The notes: generated by a model from the sequence alone, not told the origin. Shown: positions 7,135 through 16,628, counted from the first letter of the stretch. The stretch is DNA of 64,000 nucleotides from an uncultured Oscillospiraceae bacterium (GCA_934552825.1 CAKTEQ010000002.1:248001-312000); one strand, 5' to 3'. Numbers and translations are program-made.

Positions 7135-7920
7135 TCACAGGTAATATTCCACGTGTTCCCTGTGCTTTTCAGAGATGAACGCCGCGGCTCCCGCCTGCTC
7201 CACTATTCTGAGCAGCTCGGGGCAGACCACGTTCTCCGTGGGGAAATGCCCGGCGTCGATGATGTTCATGCCCGTATCCGGCGCGCTGAGGAACATATTA
7301 TACTTCAGGTCGGCGGAGACGAAGGTGTCGCAGCCCAGCGCCGCCGCGTAGGGTATGGCATCGCCGCAGCTGCCGCCTCCCACCGCCACGCGCTTGACCT
7401 TTTTGCCGCAGGAATTATAGCGGATGCCGTTGGGGCGCAGATTCGCCTTCACCCGGGCGAGAAAGTCGCCCAGCTCCATCTCCTCTTCCAGCTCGCCGTA
7501 ACGGCACAGACCGTACTCAGCGCCGTACTCGTTCACGCCGCCGTCTATGAGGATCTTCGGGTCCTTTATGCCCACAGCCGCCGCCAGAGCGTCGTTCACG
7601 CCGCCCCGGGCTTTGTCCATGTTAGTGTGCATGCAGATGGCGGAGAGGTCGTGCTTTGTGAGATAGCGCACGAGGGCTCCCTTGGGGTCCTGCTCCACCA
7701 CGCTCTTCAGGTCGAAGAACACAGGGTGGTGAGAGACGATAAGGTTCGCGCCCTTCTCCACAGCCTCCCGGGCGACCTCCATGGTAACGTCCAGAGCGAC
7801 TATCGCCGTCGTGACCTCAGCGGCGCCGTCACCCACGAGGAGCCCCACGTTGTCAAAGGACTCCGCCGTCTTGACCGGCGCTATGCACGCCAGAGCGTTG
7901 AATACGTCTTTTACCTTCAT
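7135..7920 (-). CDS. Nif3-like dinuclear metal centre protein
   Basis: 261 aa from the ATG at 7920, chosen for its GGAGG site; an in-frame extension upstream lacks one. The NIF3/DUF34 fold is recognised by ESFDNVGLLVGDG near the N-terminus, the metal-binding LIVSHHPVFF (two His), a middle CMHTNMDKARGGVNDALA segment, and the C-terminal DAGHFPTENVV with His and Glu ligands. This is the short form without the PII-like insert. Homologues form hexamers with two metals per subunit; GTP cyclohydrolase-like and other activities have been proposed, and none is settled. It lies 93 bp downstream of trmK, a common pairing in Firmicutes. Confidence 0.92.
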   Translation of the reverse strand: MKVKDVFNALACIAPVKTAESFDNVGLLVGDGAAEVTTAIVALDVTMEVAREAVEKGANLIVSHHPVFFDLKSVVEQDPKGALVRYLTKHDLSAICMHTNMDKARGGVNDALAAAVGIKDPKILIDGGVNEYGAEYGLCRYGELEEEMELGDFLARVKANLRPNGIRYNSCGKKVKRVAVGGGSCGDAIPYAAALGCDTFVSADLKYNMFLSAPDTGMNIIDAGHFPTENVVCPELLRIVEQAGAAAFISEKHREHVEYYL

Positions 7921-8013
7921 TATATTTACCTCCGTTTCGTTGGTCTTGTGTGATGGGGACTTTCCTGTTTGCTTCTTTGTCCCCACAAAGGAGCGAACAA
8001 TAAAAGCTTCCCC

Positions 8014-8685
8014 TTACCCCAGCTTTTCCAGCACGCGGCGGAACTCCGCCGCCCGGGGGACATCTTCGGGCTTTTTCGATTTCTCCGTCCCCTCCAGCGC
8101 CCGGCGCAGGGACTTCACCGTTTTTTCCATATACTCATCGTACAGCCCGCCATTCTGCCGGAGCAGAGGACGGGACGCGTAGGCCTCCCAGCTCTCGAAG
8201 GGCTCATTCCGCCGCCCCAGAGCGGTGATGACCGTATAGATCGTCCCCTCCTCCCGGACGAGAGTCTCACCGGTTATCCCGATGCCCAGCCCGCCGAGAG
8301 CACGGCGCAGGCTGTCCGCGGAGCTCATGGGCTGGAGGATGAGCAGCTTCTCCCCGGTGCGCGCCCAGGGGCAGCGCTCCACTATGCCCGCGATGGTGTC
8401 GCCCCCCATGCCCGCGATGACGACGCAGTCCGTCTCCTCCCCGGAGACGCCCTCCAGCCCGTCGCACAGGCGGAAGTCGATGCCCTCAGCGCCCAGGCGC
8501 CGGGCGTTCTCCCGCCCCCGCAGCAGCGGCTGCTCCCGCAGGTCAGTGGCGATGACCCGTGGGCAGATTCCCGCGAGACGCAGGTGCGCCGGGAGAAGGG
8601 CGTGGTCCGTGCCCACGTCCGTCAGGCGGCTGCCCGGGGGCACAAGCGCCGCTATGGCGCCGAGTCTGGGTGACAGTTCGTTCAT
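8014..8685 (-). CDS. trmK: tRNA (adenine-N1)-methyltransferase TrmK
   Basis: 223 aa. A class I SAM-dependent methyltransferase: motif I is LTDVGTDHALLP (residues about 20-31), with DLREQP after strand 2 and the family-specific VIAGMGGDTI as motif IV, then LILQPMS. TrmK makes m1A22 in bacterial tRNAs, mainly of Ser and Tyr type. GAGGAGGAACC precedes the ATG. The nif3-like gene follows on the same strand. A C-terminal helical part of the usual size is present. Confidence 0.92.
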   Translation of the reverse strand: MNELSPRLGAIAALVPPGSRLTDVGTDHALLPAHLRLAGICPRVIATDLREQPLLRGRENARRLGAEGIDFRLCDGLEGVSGEETDCVVIAGMGGDTIAGIVERCPWARTGEKLLILQPMSSADSLRRALGGLGIGITGETLVREEGTIYTVITALGRRNEPFESWEAYASRPLLRQNGGLYDEYMEKTVKSLRRALEGTEKSKKPEDVPRAAEFRRVLEKLG

Positions 8686-8701
8686 GGTTCCTCCTCAAAA
8701 A

Positions 8702-8728
8702 GAAAAGCCGGTTTTTAGCCGGCTTTTC
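8702..8728 (-). terminator. Intrinsic terminator after the DUF1858 gene
   Basis: GAAAAGCCGG and CCGGCTTTTC form a stem with a short loop. On the minus strand it is followed by a T-run (TTTTTGAGG). It lies between the DUF1858 gene and trmK. Confidence 0.8.
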
Positions 8729-8742
8729 CCTGTTTTCAAAAA

Positions 8743-8952
8743 TTACTCAGCGTGAGTCGCCTTGACATAGGCGTTGAGCGTCTTGATGAAGTCCTCAGCG
8801 TTGACGCCGTGGACGGAGCAAGCCTCGCCCAGCGTCTCGCCGCTCGCCATGGCGCAGCCCAGGCAGTGCATGCCGATGCGCTTGAAGAGAGGCTCAGTGT
8901 CGGGCGCGTACTGGAGAACGTCAGCAATGACAGTATCTTTTGTGAATTCCAT
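8743..8952 (-). CDS. DUF1858 domain protein (redox disulfide type)
   Basis: 69 aa. Matches the small DUF1858 domain: FTKDTVIADVLQYAPDTEPLFKRIGMHCLGCAMASGETLGEAC, with the CxxC pair in HCLGCAM. Family members are found in anaerobes and often linked to hybrid-cluster proteins; a thiol redox or metal-carrier role is suspected but not shown. GGAGG lies 11 nt upstream, with a consensus promoter at 9008-9036 and a terminator just after the stop, so it is a single-gene unit. A third Cys (EACSVHG) is also present. Confidence 0.85.
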   Translation of the reverse strand: MEFTKDTVIADVLQYAPDTEPLFKRIGMHCLGCAMASGETLGEACSVHGVNAEDFIKTLNAYVKATHAE

Positions 8953-9007
8953 TGTATTTTACCTCCGGATCAGTTTGATTTAAGGCGGAAGAAACTCCCG
9001 CGGCGTC

Positions 9008-9036
9008 ATTATACATTATAATTTCCCGATGTGCAA
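9008..9036 (-). promoter_or_regulatory. Promoter of the DUF1858 gene
   Basis: Minus-strand TTGCAC (9031-9036), 17-bp spacer, TATAAT (9008-9013). Confidence 0.75.
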
Positions 9037-9106
9037 CACTAATTCTCCCGGAGTATTTCCCGGTATTTCCCGTCATTTCCGGCAGAAATTCGACATTTCC
9101 CGTGCT

Positions 9107-9826
9107 TTATCGACCGTTAAGGGCGTCCCAGGCGGCGGATATTTCCCCCTTCGTCGGGGCGGGCGTGTCCCCGAGGGTGTAGAGCCCCGGCTGCCACTTG
9201 TGCTCCCCCAGCTTATGAAACGGGAGCAGTTCCGTCTTCTCCACGCACTTAAAGCCCCGGAGGTAATCCCCCAGCGCCCGGAGCATCTCCCGGTCCATGG
9301 TCATGCCCGGCACGAGCACGTACCGCACCCACACGGTCTTGCCCCGCTCCTCGCAGTACTCAAGATACTCCTTCTCCCGGCTGAGCACACCTTCCCTGCC
9401 CGTCAGGCGGCGGCTCAGGTCAGAGGAGAAGCCCTTGAAGTCCAGCAGGAGCATATCCGCCTGCTCCAGGGCAGTGCGGCAGAGGTCCAAAGGGACACCG
9501 GCTGAGGTATCCAGCGCCGTGTGAAGCCCCTCGGAGCGCAGGCGCTCCATGAGCCCGGCGGCGAATTCGTGCTGCGCAAGAGGCTCGCCCCCGGAGAGGG
9601 TCACGCCTCCGCCCCTGTAAAACTCCCGGTATGGCAGCACCCGCTGCACCACCTGCTCCACGGTGTATTCCGTGCCTCCTGAGGGGTCCCAGGTGTCCGG
9701 ATTGTGGCAGAAAACGCACCGGAGGGGGCAGCCCTGGAAGAACACCACAAAGCGCATTCCCGGTCCGTCCACGGCGCCGAAGGTCTCGAAGGAGTGTATC
9801 CGCCCCCGGAGGTCAGAATTTTTCAT
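9107..9826 (-). CDS. pflA: Pyruvate formate-lyase activating enzyme
   Basis: 239 aa from the ATG at 9826. A radical SAM enzyme: the 4Fe-4S site is CPLRCVFC (CxxxCxxC), preceded by TFGAVDGPGMRFVVFFQG, with the GGE motif in GVTLSGGEPL. It uses SAM to place the glycyl radical on PflB. It overlaps the end of pflB by 14 bp, so the two are translationally coupled. An 8-residue upstream extension is possible but lies wholly inside pflB. Confidence 0.95.
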   Translation of the reverse strand: MKNSDLRGRIHSFETFGAVDGPGMRFVVFFQGCPLRCVFCHNPDTWDPSGGTEYTVEQVVQRVLPYREFYRGGGVTLSGGEPLAQHEFAAGLMERLRSEGLHTALDTSAGVPLDLCRTALEQADMLLLDFKGFSSDLSRRLTGREGVLSREKEYLEYCEERGKTVWVRYVLVPGMTMDREMLRALGDYLRGFKCVEKTELLPFHKLGEHKWQPGLYTLGDTPAPTKGEISAAWDALNGR

Positions 9827-12020
9827 GGAAGGTCCTCGAAATGACGTCAAGCTGCTGCTCCCGGGAGAGCTTTATGAAGTTCACCGCGTAGCCCGAGACG
9901 CGGATGGTGAGCTGGGGGTACTTCTCCGGGTGGTCCATGGCGTCCAGGAGCGTGTCCCGGTTCAGGACGTTCACGTTCAGGTGCTGCCCCGTCGCGTGGA
10001 AGTAGGCGTCCAGCACGGTGACCAGGTTCCGCTCCCGCTCCTCCTCTGTCTTGCCCAGCGCGCCGGGGGACATGGAAAAGGTGTAGGAAATGCCGTCCTC
10101 ACAGTCGTCAAAGGGAATCTTCGCGACGGAGAGAAGGGACGCCAGCGCCCCGTTCACGTCACGGCCGTGCATGGGGTTCGCGCCGGGGGCGAGAGGCTCA
10201 CCCCGCCTGCGTCCGTCGGGGGTGGCACCGGTGTACTTCCCGTACTCCACGTTGGAGGTTATGGTCAGCACCGACTGGGTCGCCCTGCTGCCCCGGTACA
10301 TGGCGCACCGGCGGAGTTTTTCCATGAAGCGCCGGGTGATATCCACGGCGATGGCATCGGCACGGTCGTCATTGTTGCCGTACTTGGGGAAATCCCCCTC
10401 CACCCGGAAGTCCACGGCGATACCCCGCTCATCCCGCACGGGGCGCACCCGGGCATATTTGATGGCGGAAAGACTGTCCGCCGCCACGGACAGCCCCGCG
10501 ATGCCGCAGGCTGTGGTGCGCTTCATGTCCCCGTCCATGAGCGCCATCTCAAGGCTCTCGTAATTATACTTGTCGTGCATATAGTGGATCATATACAGCG
10601 CCTTGGTGTACACCTGGGCGAGGTAGGTCATCATGGCGTCGAACTTCTCCATGACCTCCCGGAAGTCCAGCACCTCCCCGGCGCAGGGGGCAAATCCGGG
10701 CGCTGTCTGCACGCCCGTTATCTCATCTACGCCCCCGTTGATGGCGTAAAGCAGGCACTTGGCCAGATTCGCCCGGGCGCCGAAAAACTGCATCTGCTTG
10801 CCGATGCGCATGGGCGACACGCAGCAGGCGATGCCGTAGTCATCACCCAGCTCCGGGCGCATGAGATCGTCGTTTTCGTACTGGATGGCGCTGGAGGCGA
10901 TGCTCATCCGGGCGGCGTAGCTCTTGAAATTCTCCGGCAGGTTACGGCTCCAGAGGACCGTCATGTTCGGTTCCGGGGCGGGGCCCAGGTTCGTGAGAGT
11001 GTGGAGGAAGCGGAAGCTCATCTTCGTGACGAGGGGCCGCCCGTCCCCGCACATGCCGCCGATGCTCTCCGTCACCCACACCGGATCCCCGGCGAACACC
11101 GCGTCATACTCCTTAGTGCGGAGAAAGCGCACCATGCGCAGCTTCATCACGAACTGGTCCACTATTTCCTGTATCTCCCCCTCCGTGCAGGCACCGCTCT
11201 TCAGGTCACGCTCCGCGTAGACGTCCAGGAAGGTGCTCACGCGTCCCAGGCTCATGGCAGCGCCGTTCTGCTGCTTCACCGCGGCGAGGTAGCCCATGTA
11301 AAGCCACTGGACAGCCTCCTTCGTGTTCTTCGCGGGGCGGCGCAGGTCGAAGCCGTAGCTCTCCCCAAGCTCGATAAGCTCCCGGAGCGCCTCCTTCTGC
11401 TGGGCGGTCTCCTCCCGGCGGCGGACAATGTCCTCCGTCATGTCCGCCCGGTCCAGGCGGCGCAGCTCCTTGTCCTTCTCCTCCAGGAGCCTGTCCGCCC
11501 CGTAGAGGGCGACGCGCCGGTAATCCCCGATTATGCGCCCGCGTCCGTAGGCGTCGGGCAGCCCTGTGAGCAGGTGCTGTGTCCGCGCGGCGCGGATATC
11601 CGGGGTGTATACGTCGAAGACGCTCTCATTATGGCAGCGGCGATATTTATAAATTTCCTTTACCTTTTCGCTCAGCTCGCAGCCGTGCTCTTTCAGGGCC
11701 TGCTCCACCATTCGCACGCCCCCGTTGGGCATTATTGCGCGCTTAAGGGGCCGGTCCGTCTGGAGGCCCACGATGACCTCAAGGTCACGGTCGATATATC
11801 CCGGGCCGTAGGCTGTGATCGTGGAGATCCGCTCCCCGTCTGTCTCCAGCACACCTCCGGGGCTGCTGCGCTCCTTCTCCAGGAGCGTCTTAACTTCCTC
11901 CCAGAGCTTCAGTGTACGCTCCGTGGGCGGGGCGAGGAAGGAATCGTCCCCCGTATAGGGCGTGTAGCTGTGTCGTATGAAGCCCCGCACGTCCAGGGGG
12001 GCTGTGTTTATAAATTCCAT
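9813..12020 (-). CDS. pflB: Formate C-acetyltransferase (pyruvate formate-lyase)
   Basis: 735 aa from the ATG at 12020, chosen for its AGGAG site. It converts pyruvate and CoA to acetyl-CoA and formate in the anaerobic cytoplasm. The adjacent catalytic Cys pair lies in IACCVSPMRIGKQMQFFG, and the radical glycine in TIRVSGYAVNFIKLS close to the C-terminus, both as in E. coli PflB. Length is normal (E. coli 760 aa). It is followed by pflA (overlapping) and preceded by ppdK 74 bp upstream on the same strand. Formate made here could leave through a transporter; an OFA-type antiporter is present at 61469. Confidence 0.96.
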   Translation of the reverse strand: MEFINTAPLDVRGFIRHSYTPYTGDDSFLAPPTERTLKLWEEVKTLLEKERSSPGGVLETDGERISTITAYGPGYIDRDLEVIVGLQTDRPLKRAIMPNGGVRMVEQALKEHGCELSEKVKEIYKYRRCHNESVFDVYTPDIRAARTQHLLTGLPDAYGRGRIIGDYRRVALYGADRLLEEKDKELRRLDRADMTEDIVRRREETAQQKEALRELIELGESYGFDLRRPAKNTKEAVQWLYMGYLAAVKQQNGAAMSLGRVSTFLDVYAERDLKSGACTEGEIQEIVDQFVMKLRMVRFLRTKEYDAVFAGDPVWVTESIGGMCGDGRPLVTKMSFRFLHTLTNLGPAPEPNMTVLWSRNLPENFKSYAARMSIASSAIQYENDDLMRPELGDDYGIACCVSPMRIGKQMQFFGARANLAKCLLYAINGGVDEITGVQTAPGFAPCAGEVLDFREVMEKFDAMMTYLAQVYTKALYMIHYMHDKYNYESLEMALMDGDMKRTTACGIAGLSVAADSLSAIKYARVRPVRDERGIAVDFRVEGDFPKYGNNDDRADAIAVDITRRFMEKLRRCAMYRGSRATQSVLTITSNVEYGKYTGATPDGRRRGEPLAPGANPMHGRDVNGALASLLSVAKIPFDDCEDGISYTFSMSPGALGKTEEERERNLVTVLDAYFHATGQHLNVNVLNRDTLLDAMDHPEKYPQLTIRVSGYAVNFIKLSREQQLDVISRTFHEKF

Positions 12021-12094
12021 TGACTTTCTCCTAATGAAACACCTGTGGGGGCGGAGGTTTGGCATCCCCCGTCCCCGGACAGTTTGATTTGCTG

Positions 12095-14710
12095 TTATTT
12101 ATTGCGCACCGCTGCCTGCGCCGCCGCCAGGCGGGCTATGGGCAGGCGGAAGGGCGAGCAGCTAACGTAGTCGAGGCCCGCCTTGTGGAAGAAGTTGATG
12201 CTCTCCGGGTCGCCGCCCTGCTCGCCGCACACGCCCATGTGGAGCCCGGGCTTCGTCTCATGGCCCAGCTTTTCAGCCATCTGCACCAGCCGCCCTGTGC
12301 CCTGCTCGTCGAAGCGGGAGAAGGGGTCGTGCTCCAGAATGTGCTTTTTCAGGTACGTGGGCAGGAACTTACCCGCGTCGTCACGGCTCAGACCGAATGA
12401 CATCTGGGTGAGGTCGTTCGTGCCGAAGCTGAAGAAGTCCGCGTACTTCGCGATACGGTCGGCGGAGCACGCCGCTCTGGGCAGCTCGATCATCGTGCCC
12501 ACCTTGTACTCCACCTTCGTGCCGGACTGCTCAATAACATCGTCTGCCACCCGGCGCACAAGCTCGCGCATGAACTTTATCTCCCCGCCGGAGGACACCA
12601 GCGGCACCATTATCTCAGGCTTTATGGTCAGGCCCGTCTCCCGGCTCACGTTGATCGCGGCCTCGATTATCGCCCGGACCTGCATCTCCCCAATCTCAGG
12701 GTAAAGGATTGGCAGGCGGCAGCCCCGCAGGCCCATCATTGGGTTCGTCTCATGGAGGGAGGCGACTGTGGCCTTCAGCTCCCCGAAGGTTATGCCCATG
12801 TCCTCCGCCAGAGCCTTGATGTCCCGGTCGTCCGTGGGGAGGAACTCGTGGAGAGGCGGATCCAGCAGGCGGATGGTGACAGGGCGCTCACCCATGGCGC
12901 GGAAGATACCCTCAAAGTCCGAGCGCTGCATGGGCAGTATCTTCTCCAGCGCTGTCCTACGCTGCTCCTCCGTCTTGGAAACTATCATCTCCCGGACGGC
13001 GGGGATGCGGTCGTCCGCGAAGAACATGTGCTCCGTGCGGGTCAGACCGATGCCCTCGGCTCCGAACTTCAGCGCCGTCTCCGCGTCCCTGGGTGTGTCC
13101 GCGTTGGCTCTGATTCCCAGGCGGCGCAGCTCGTCAGCCCACTCCATGACCTTCGCGAACTCCCCTGTGACGGCGGCGTCCACCGTGGGGATGGAACCGA
13201 TATAGACGTTGCCCGTGGAGCCGTCGATGGAGATGAAGTCACCCCTGTGAAGGGTCCTGCCCCCAATGGTGAGGGCGCCGCCCTTCTCGTCCACGGTGAT
13301 GCCCGCGCAGCCCGCCACGCAGCAGCGGCCCATGCCACGGGCGACGACCGCCGCGTGGGACGTCATGCCGCCCCGGGCGGTGAGGATGCCCTGTGCCGCC
13401 GCCATGCCCTCGATATCCTCGGGGCTTGTCTCAAGGCGTACCAGCACAACGGGCCCGTGCTGCGCCTGCTCCCTGGCGTCCTCCGCCGTGAAGCAGATGC
13501 CGCCGCAGCCCGCGCCGGGTGACGCGGCGAGCCCCTTCGCAGCGGGCTCCGCCGCCTTCAGAGCAGCCTCGTCGAAGCGGGGGTGGAGCAGCGCGTCAAG
13601 CTGCTTTGGCTCGATGCGCAGTATGGCCTCCTCCCGGGTGCACAGCCCCTCGTCCACCATGTCCACGGCGATCTTCAGCGCCGCCTGGGCGGTGCGCTTG
13701 CCGTTGCGGGTCTGGAGCATATAGAGCTTGCCCCGCTCGATGGTGAACTCCATGTCCTGCATGTCCTTATAGTGCTTTTCCAGCCCCTCGGCTATCTCCT
13801 CGAACTGGGCGTATGCCTCCGGGTTCACCTCACGGAGCTGGCTGATGGGCTGGGGCGTGCGGATGCCCGCCACCACGTCCTCGCCCTGGGCGTTCATGAG
13901 GAACTCGCCGAAAAGGGCGTTTCTGCCCGTCGCCGGGTCCCGGGTGAAGGCGACGCCGGTGCCGGAGGTCTCGCCCATATTGCCGAAGACCATGGTCTGC
14001 ACGTTCACGGCGGTGCCCCAGTCGCCGGGTATGTCGTTCATGCGCCGGTATGCCTCGGCGCGGGGGTTGTTCCAGCTGCGGAACACGGCGCGGATCGCCG
14101 CGAGGAGCTGCTCCTCCGGCTGCTGGGGGAATTCCTCGCCGGACTGCTTCTTATAGAGCGCCTTGTACCGCTCCACCAGCTCCGCCATGTCCTGCTGGGT
14201 GAGCCCGGCATCCTGGGTGACGCCCCGGCGGACCTTCACCTCGTCCATGATGCCCTCGTACTCCATACGGTCAAAGCCCATAGCGACATCCGCGAACATG
14301 GTTATGAAGCGGCGGTAGCTGTCGTACGCCCAGCGGGGATTGCCGCTCTCCCGGGCGAGACTCTCCACAACGACGTCGTTGATGCCCAGATTCAATATAG
14401 TATCCATCATGCCGGGCATGGATATGCGCGCGCCGGAACGGACGGAAACCATCAGGGGATTCTTCTCGTCCCCGAACACCTTGCCTGTGGCAAGCTCCGT
14501 CTCGTGCAGGTGCAGGAAAATTTCGTCAATTATCTCCGGGGCGATCTGCTCCCCGTCCTCATAATAGCGTGTGCACGCCTCGGTGGTCACCGTGAAGCCC
14601 TGAGGCACGGGCAGGCCTATGTTGGTCATCTCCGCAAGGTTCGCGCCCTTGCCGCCCAGCAGCTCACGCATGCCGGCGTTGCCCTCTGAAAACTGATAAA
14701 CATATTTCAT
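12095..14710 (-). CDS. ppdK: Pyruvate, phosphate dikinase
   Basis: 871 aa from the ATG at 14710 (GAAGGAG upstream). It interconverts PEP, AMP and PPi with pyruvate, ATP and Pi. Domains in order: N-terminal ATP-grasp (GGKGANLAEM; SVRSGARISMPGMMDTILNLG), central phosphohistidine domain with the catalytic GGMTSHAAVVARGMG (His after the Thr-Ser that regulators modify in plants), and the C-terminal TIM barrel with MIELPRAAC, SFGTNDLTQM and the acid-base Cys in GVCGEQGGDP. Complete. Its position before pflB-pflA joins PEP-level carbon flow to pyruvate cleavage. A promoter lies at 14765-14792. Confidence 0.97.
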   Translation of the reverse strand: MKYVYQFSEGNAGMRELLGGKGANLAEMTNIGLPVPQGFTVTTEACTRYYEDGEQIAPEIIDEIFLHLHETELATGKVFGDEKNPLMVSVRSGARISMPGMMDTILNLGINDVVVESLARESGNPRWAYDSYRRFITMFADVAMGFDRMEYEGIMDEVKVRRGVTQDAGLTQQDMAELVERYKALYKKQSGEEFPQQPEEQLLAAIRAVFRSWNNPRAEAYRRMNDIPGDWGTAVNVQTMVFGNMGETSGTGVAFTRDPATGRNALFGEFLMNAQGEDVVAGIRTPQPISQLREVNPEAYAQFEEIAEGLEKHYKDMQDMEFTIERGKLYMLQTRNGKRTAQAALKIAVDMVDEGLCTREEAILRIEPKQLDALLHPRFDEAALKAAEPAAKGLAASPGAGCGGICFTAEDAREQAQHGPVVLVRLETSPEDIEGMAAAQGILTARGGMTSHAAVVARGMGRCCVAGCAGITVDEKGGALTIGGRTLHRGDFISIDGSTGNVYIGSIPTVDAAVTGEFAKVMEWADELRRLGIRANADTPRDAETALKFGAEGIGLTRTEHMFFADDRIPAVREMIVSKTEEQRRTALEKILPMQRSDFEGIFRAMGERPVTIRLLDPPLHEFLPTDDRDIKALAEDMGITFGELKATVASLHETNPMMGLRGCRLPILYPEIGEMQVRAIIEAAINVSRETGLTIKPEIMVPLVSSGGEIKFMRELVRRVADDVIEQSGTKVEYKVGTMIELPRAACSADRIAKYADFFSFGTNDLTQMSFGLSRDDAGKFLPTYLKKHILEHDPFSRFDEQGTGRLVQMAEKLGHETKPGLHMGVCGEQGGDPESINFFHKAGLDYVSCSPFRLPIARLAAAQAAVRNK

Positions 14711-14764
14711 TTTGCACAACTCCTTCTGTTTCACTTGTGTATTATTACCACCTTTTGAGAGTTA

Positions 14765-14792
14765 ATAATAACACTATTATGGTTTTTTTCAA
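14765..14792 (-). promoter_or_regulatory. Promoter of ppdK (possibly ppdK-pflB-pflA)
   Basis: Minus-strand TTGAAA (14787-14792), 16-bp spacer, TATTAT (14765-14770), in an AT-rich stretch 55 nt before the start. Confidence 0.6.
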
Positions 14793-14977
14793 GGGAATTG
14801 TGTGAATTTGTGATATTTTTGTAAGATATCAATGAAAACTGAGGTCCAAGTCGATACCAAAGTGTGATTTTATACTGAATAAATGAAATTGCCTGATTTT
14901 TATAGGGGTTTTGTACAAAATAGTTCTTTGATAAGAAGGGATTCCTGGCGGCAAAAAAGCCTGCCATTGGAGGCGCG

Positions 14978-15032
14978 TAAAGCCCCCCTTGTGAAAGGGG
15001 GTGACTGCGCAGCGGTCGGTGGGATTGACATG
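14978..15032 (-). repeat. Rep-D unit, inverted
   Basis: AAAGCCCCCCTTGTGAAAGG followed by TGACTGCGCAGCGGTC is the reverse of the Rep-D units found between the phage genes. The rest of the 14711-15117 gap is AT-rich promoter DNA and a terminator. Confidence 0.7.
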
Positions 15033-15064
15033 GTGAGGCTTGAGATGGCGCCGGGGCATTACAA

Positions 15065-15096
15065 AGCGGGGCGGACAATGACACGTCCGCCCCGCT
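15065..15096 (-). terminator. Intrinsic terminator after the DUF2185 gene
   Basis: AGCGGGGCGGAC and GTCCGCCCCGCT form a perfect 12-bp stem with an 8-nt loop, followed by TTTG on the minus strand. It closes the immunity-candidate operon. Confidence 0.8.
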
Positions 15097-15117
15097 CCCT
15101 CTGTTCATCTGAATATG

Positions 15118-15951
15118 TCAGCGGATATCCTCCCGGATCTTCTCCAGCAGGTACTCTTCCAGCTCCGCCTCGCTCATGCTCAGGACCGCCTCGTTATAGT
15201 CCTCCATCCACTTCTGGAGAGGATATTCCTCAATACTCGCGTGAAGGTCGTTGTTGGTCCGCTGGCAGACCAGCGCGGGCGTCTTTCCCCGGCCGCGGGC
15301 GACGATATCCATCACGATCAGCCGCTCGTCGCGGCAGATGCCGTACATCTCCGCCTCATTTTCCACAGTCTCGTCCAGCCGGCGGGGTACGCCGTCCTTC
15401 ACGCAGAACGCCATCGCATCAGTGGAAGCGCCGTCCTTCGTGACATAGAAGAAGTAGTGATACTTCGCCCCCTTGACGCCACAGTCGTCACTGTCGTCCT
15501 GCATGTTCCGGGCGCTTATGCTCATCTCCTCCTCACTGTGGCAGAAGGTGCCGCCCGCCTTAATATCTTCCTCCTCGATCACGTCGAGAAATCTGCCTTC
15601 ATGGATAAACAGCTCCGCGCCGTAGGGCAGCTCGTAGATATAAACCGCATTGGGGAACAGCTCGCACAGCACGTTATAGTCGCAGACGCGGAAATTGCTC
15701 ATGTCGTCCTTGATATGCTCATCGTCGTCCGCAGTGGAGGTAAAGATCCAGCCGCTGCTGTACTCAAGGGGCATATTGTGCCGGGCGCACAAATACACCG
15801 GCTGCCCCTCCAGAACGCTCACGGACACGATGCACCAGCCCGCGTTGATGATCCCCGGCTGCGCCGATCTCTTCATAGTGTCCCCGGACAGCTTCACGAT
15901 CTCCTCGATCTGCTCACGGGTAAAGCTCTTTTTGTCATACAGTTCGTACAT
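15118..15951 (-). CDS. DUF2185 (Imm33-like) domain protein, candidate immunity protein
   Basis: 277 aa. Residues about 35-125 match DUF2185: NAGWCIVSVSVLEGQPVYL, then the hallmark SGWIFTSTADDDEH and a helix-strand end with IYELPYGAELFI. DUF2185 domains occur in immunity genes of polymorphic toxin loci. The C-terminal half (NAEMYGICRDERLIVMDI onward) is a separate acidic domain I do not recognise. It lies 5 bp after the 206-aa gene, in an operon directly downstream of the giant toxin-like ORF. Immunity is inferred from domain and position; which toxin domain it would neutralise is unknown. Confidence 0.65.
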   Translation of the reverse strand: MYELYDKKSFTREQIEEIVKLSGDTMKRSAQPGIINAGWCIVSVSVLEGQPVYLCARHNMPLEYSSGWIFTSTADDDEHIKDDMSNFRVCDYNVLCELFPNAVYIYELPYGAELFIHEGRFLDVIEEEDIKAGGTFCHSEEEMSISARNMQDDSDDCGVKGAKYHYFFYVTKDGASTDAMAFCVKDGVPRRLDETVENEAEMYGICRDERLIVMDIVARGRGKTPALVCQRTNNDLHASIEEYPLQKWMEDYNEAVLSMSEAELEEYLLEKIREDIR

Positions 15952-15956
15952 TATAA

Positions 15957-16577
15957 TTATACTCCTTTCAGTCCCTCTTCCGCTTCTTTAAGCCACTTTG
16001 CCATTATGTCCTGCTGGGTTCTGCCCTCTGTGAGAAGGTATGACCAGCCGTAATCCGTCTTCAGGCAGCGCACCTCCGGGTTATAAAAGAGTTTCATCTC
16101 CTTGGGCGTCTCCGCGTCGTACTTATCACAGAGCCGGGAGATGTCCAGCATGTTCAGGGCGGTGGATAACTGCCGTCCCATAAGGTAGGCCCAACCGTAA
16201 TCCCCCTCCCGGCACCCTTCCTTCGGGGTAAAATGGATCACAATATCCTTCATCGCCTCCGCGTCGTAATTATCGCCGAGCCGAGAGATATACAGTATGT
16301 CCTCTGAATTGGGCTTTATGTCGCCGCACAGCTGATGGTCCATCTTGATATCACGCCCCCGCTGGAAGAAGGCGCAGGAGAAGCTCTCCCTTTTTGTCTT
16401 TCCCCAGGAGCAGCACACGCAGATACGGTCCACACCGCCGCCCGCGGCCTTGGCGTACCTCTCGCAAAATTCGATAATATCGAACTTGCACTTTGTCACC
16501 GAAATATCCAGCTTTGTCTGATCGCTCATCATAGGATTCTCCGCTATTTCCTTCAGAAATTCTTCTTTGCTCGCCAT
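15957..16577 (-). CDS. Unknown protein with two internal repeats, candidate immunity protein
   Basis: 206 aa from the ATG at 16577 (GAGG 8 nt upstream). No family recognised. The middle and C-terminal parts hold two copies of a unit containing ISRLGDNYDAEAMKD or ISRLCDKYDAETPKE, followed by a DYGWAYL or DYGWSYL motif. The N-terminus has a Cys-rich stretch (RICVCCSWGKTKRESFSCAF). It is the first gene after the nuclease-ending giant ORF and has its own promoter, a common arrangement for an immunity gene that must be made even when the toxin is silent. That role is inference. Confidence 0.6.
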   Translation of the reverse strand: MASKEEFLKEIAENPMMSDQTKLDISVTKCKFDIIEFCERYAKAAGGGVDRICVCCSWGKTKRESFSCAFFQRGRDIKMDHQLCGDIKPNSEDILYISRLGDNYDAEAMKDIVIHFTPKEGCREGDYGWAYLMGRQLSTALNMLDISRLCDKYDAETPKEMKLFYNPEVRCLKTDYGWSYLLTEGRTQQDIMAKWLKEAEEGLKGV

Positions 16578-16628
16578 AATACCCACCTCATTTTACGGCG
16601 CTTACCCCGCCGTTATTTTGTTTTCCTT

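Noticed and set aside
9663..12023. 786-codon plus-strand open frame opposite pflB
   Set aside because: Complementary-frame artefact of high GC3; the product is His/Val/Gly-rich without domains.
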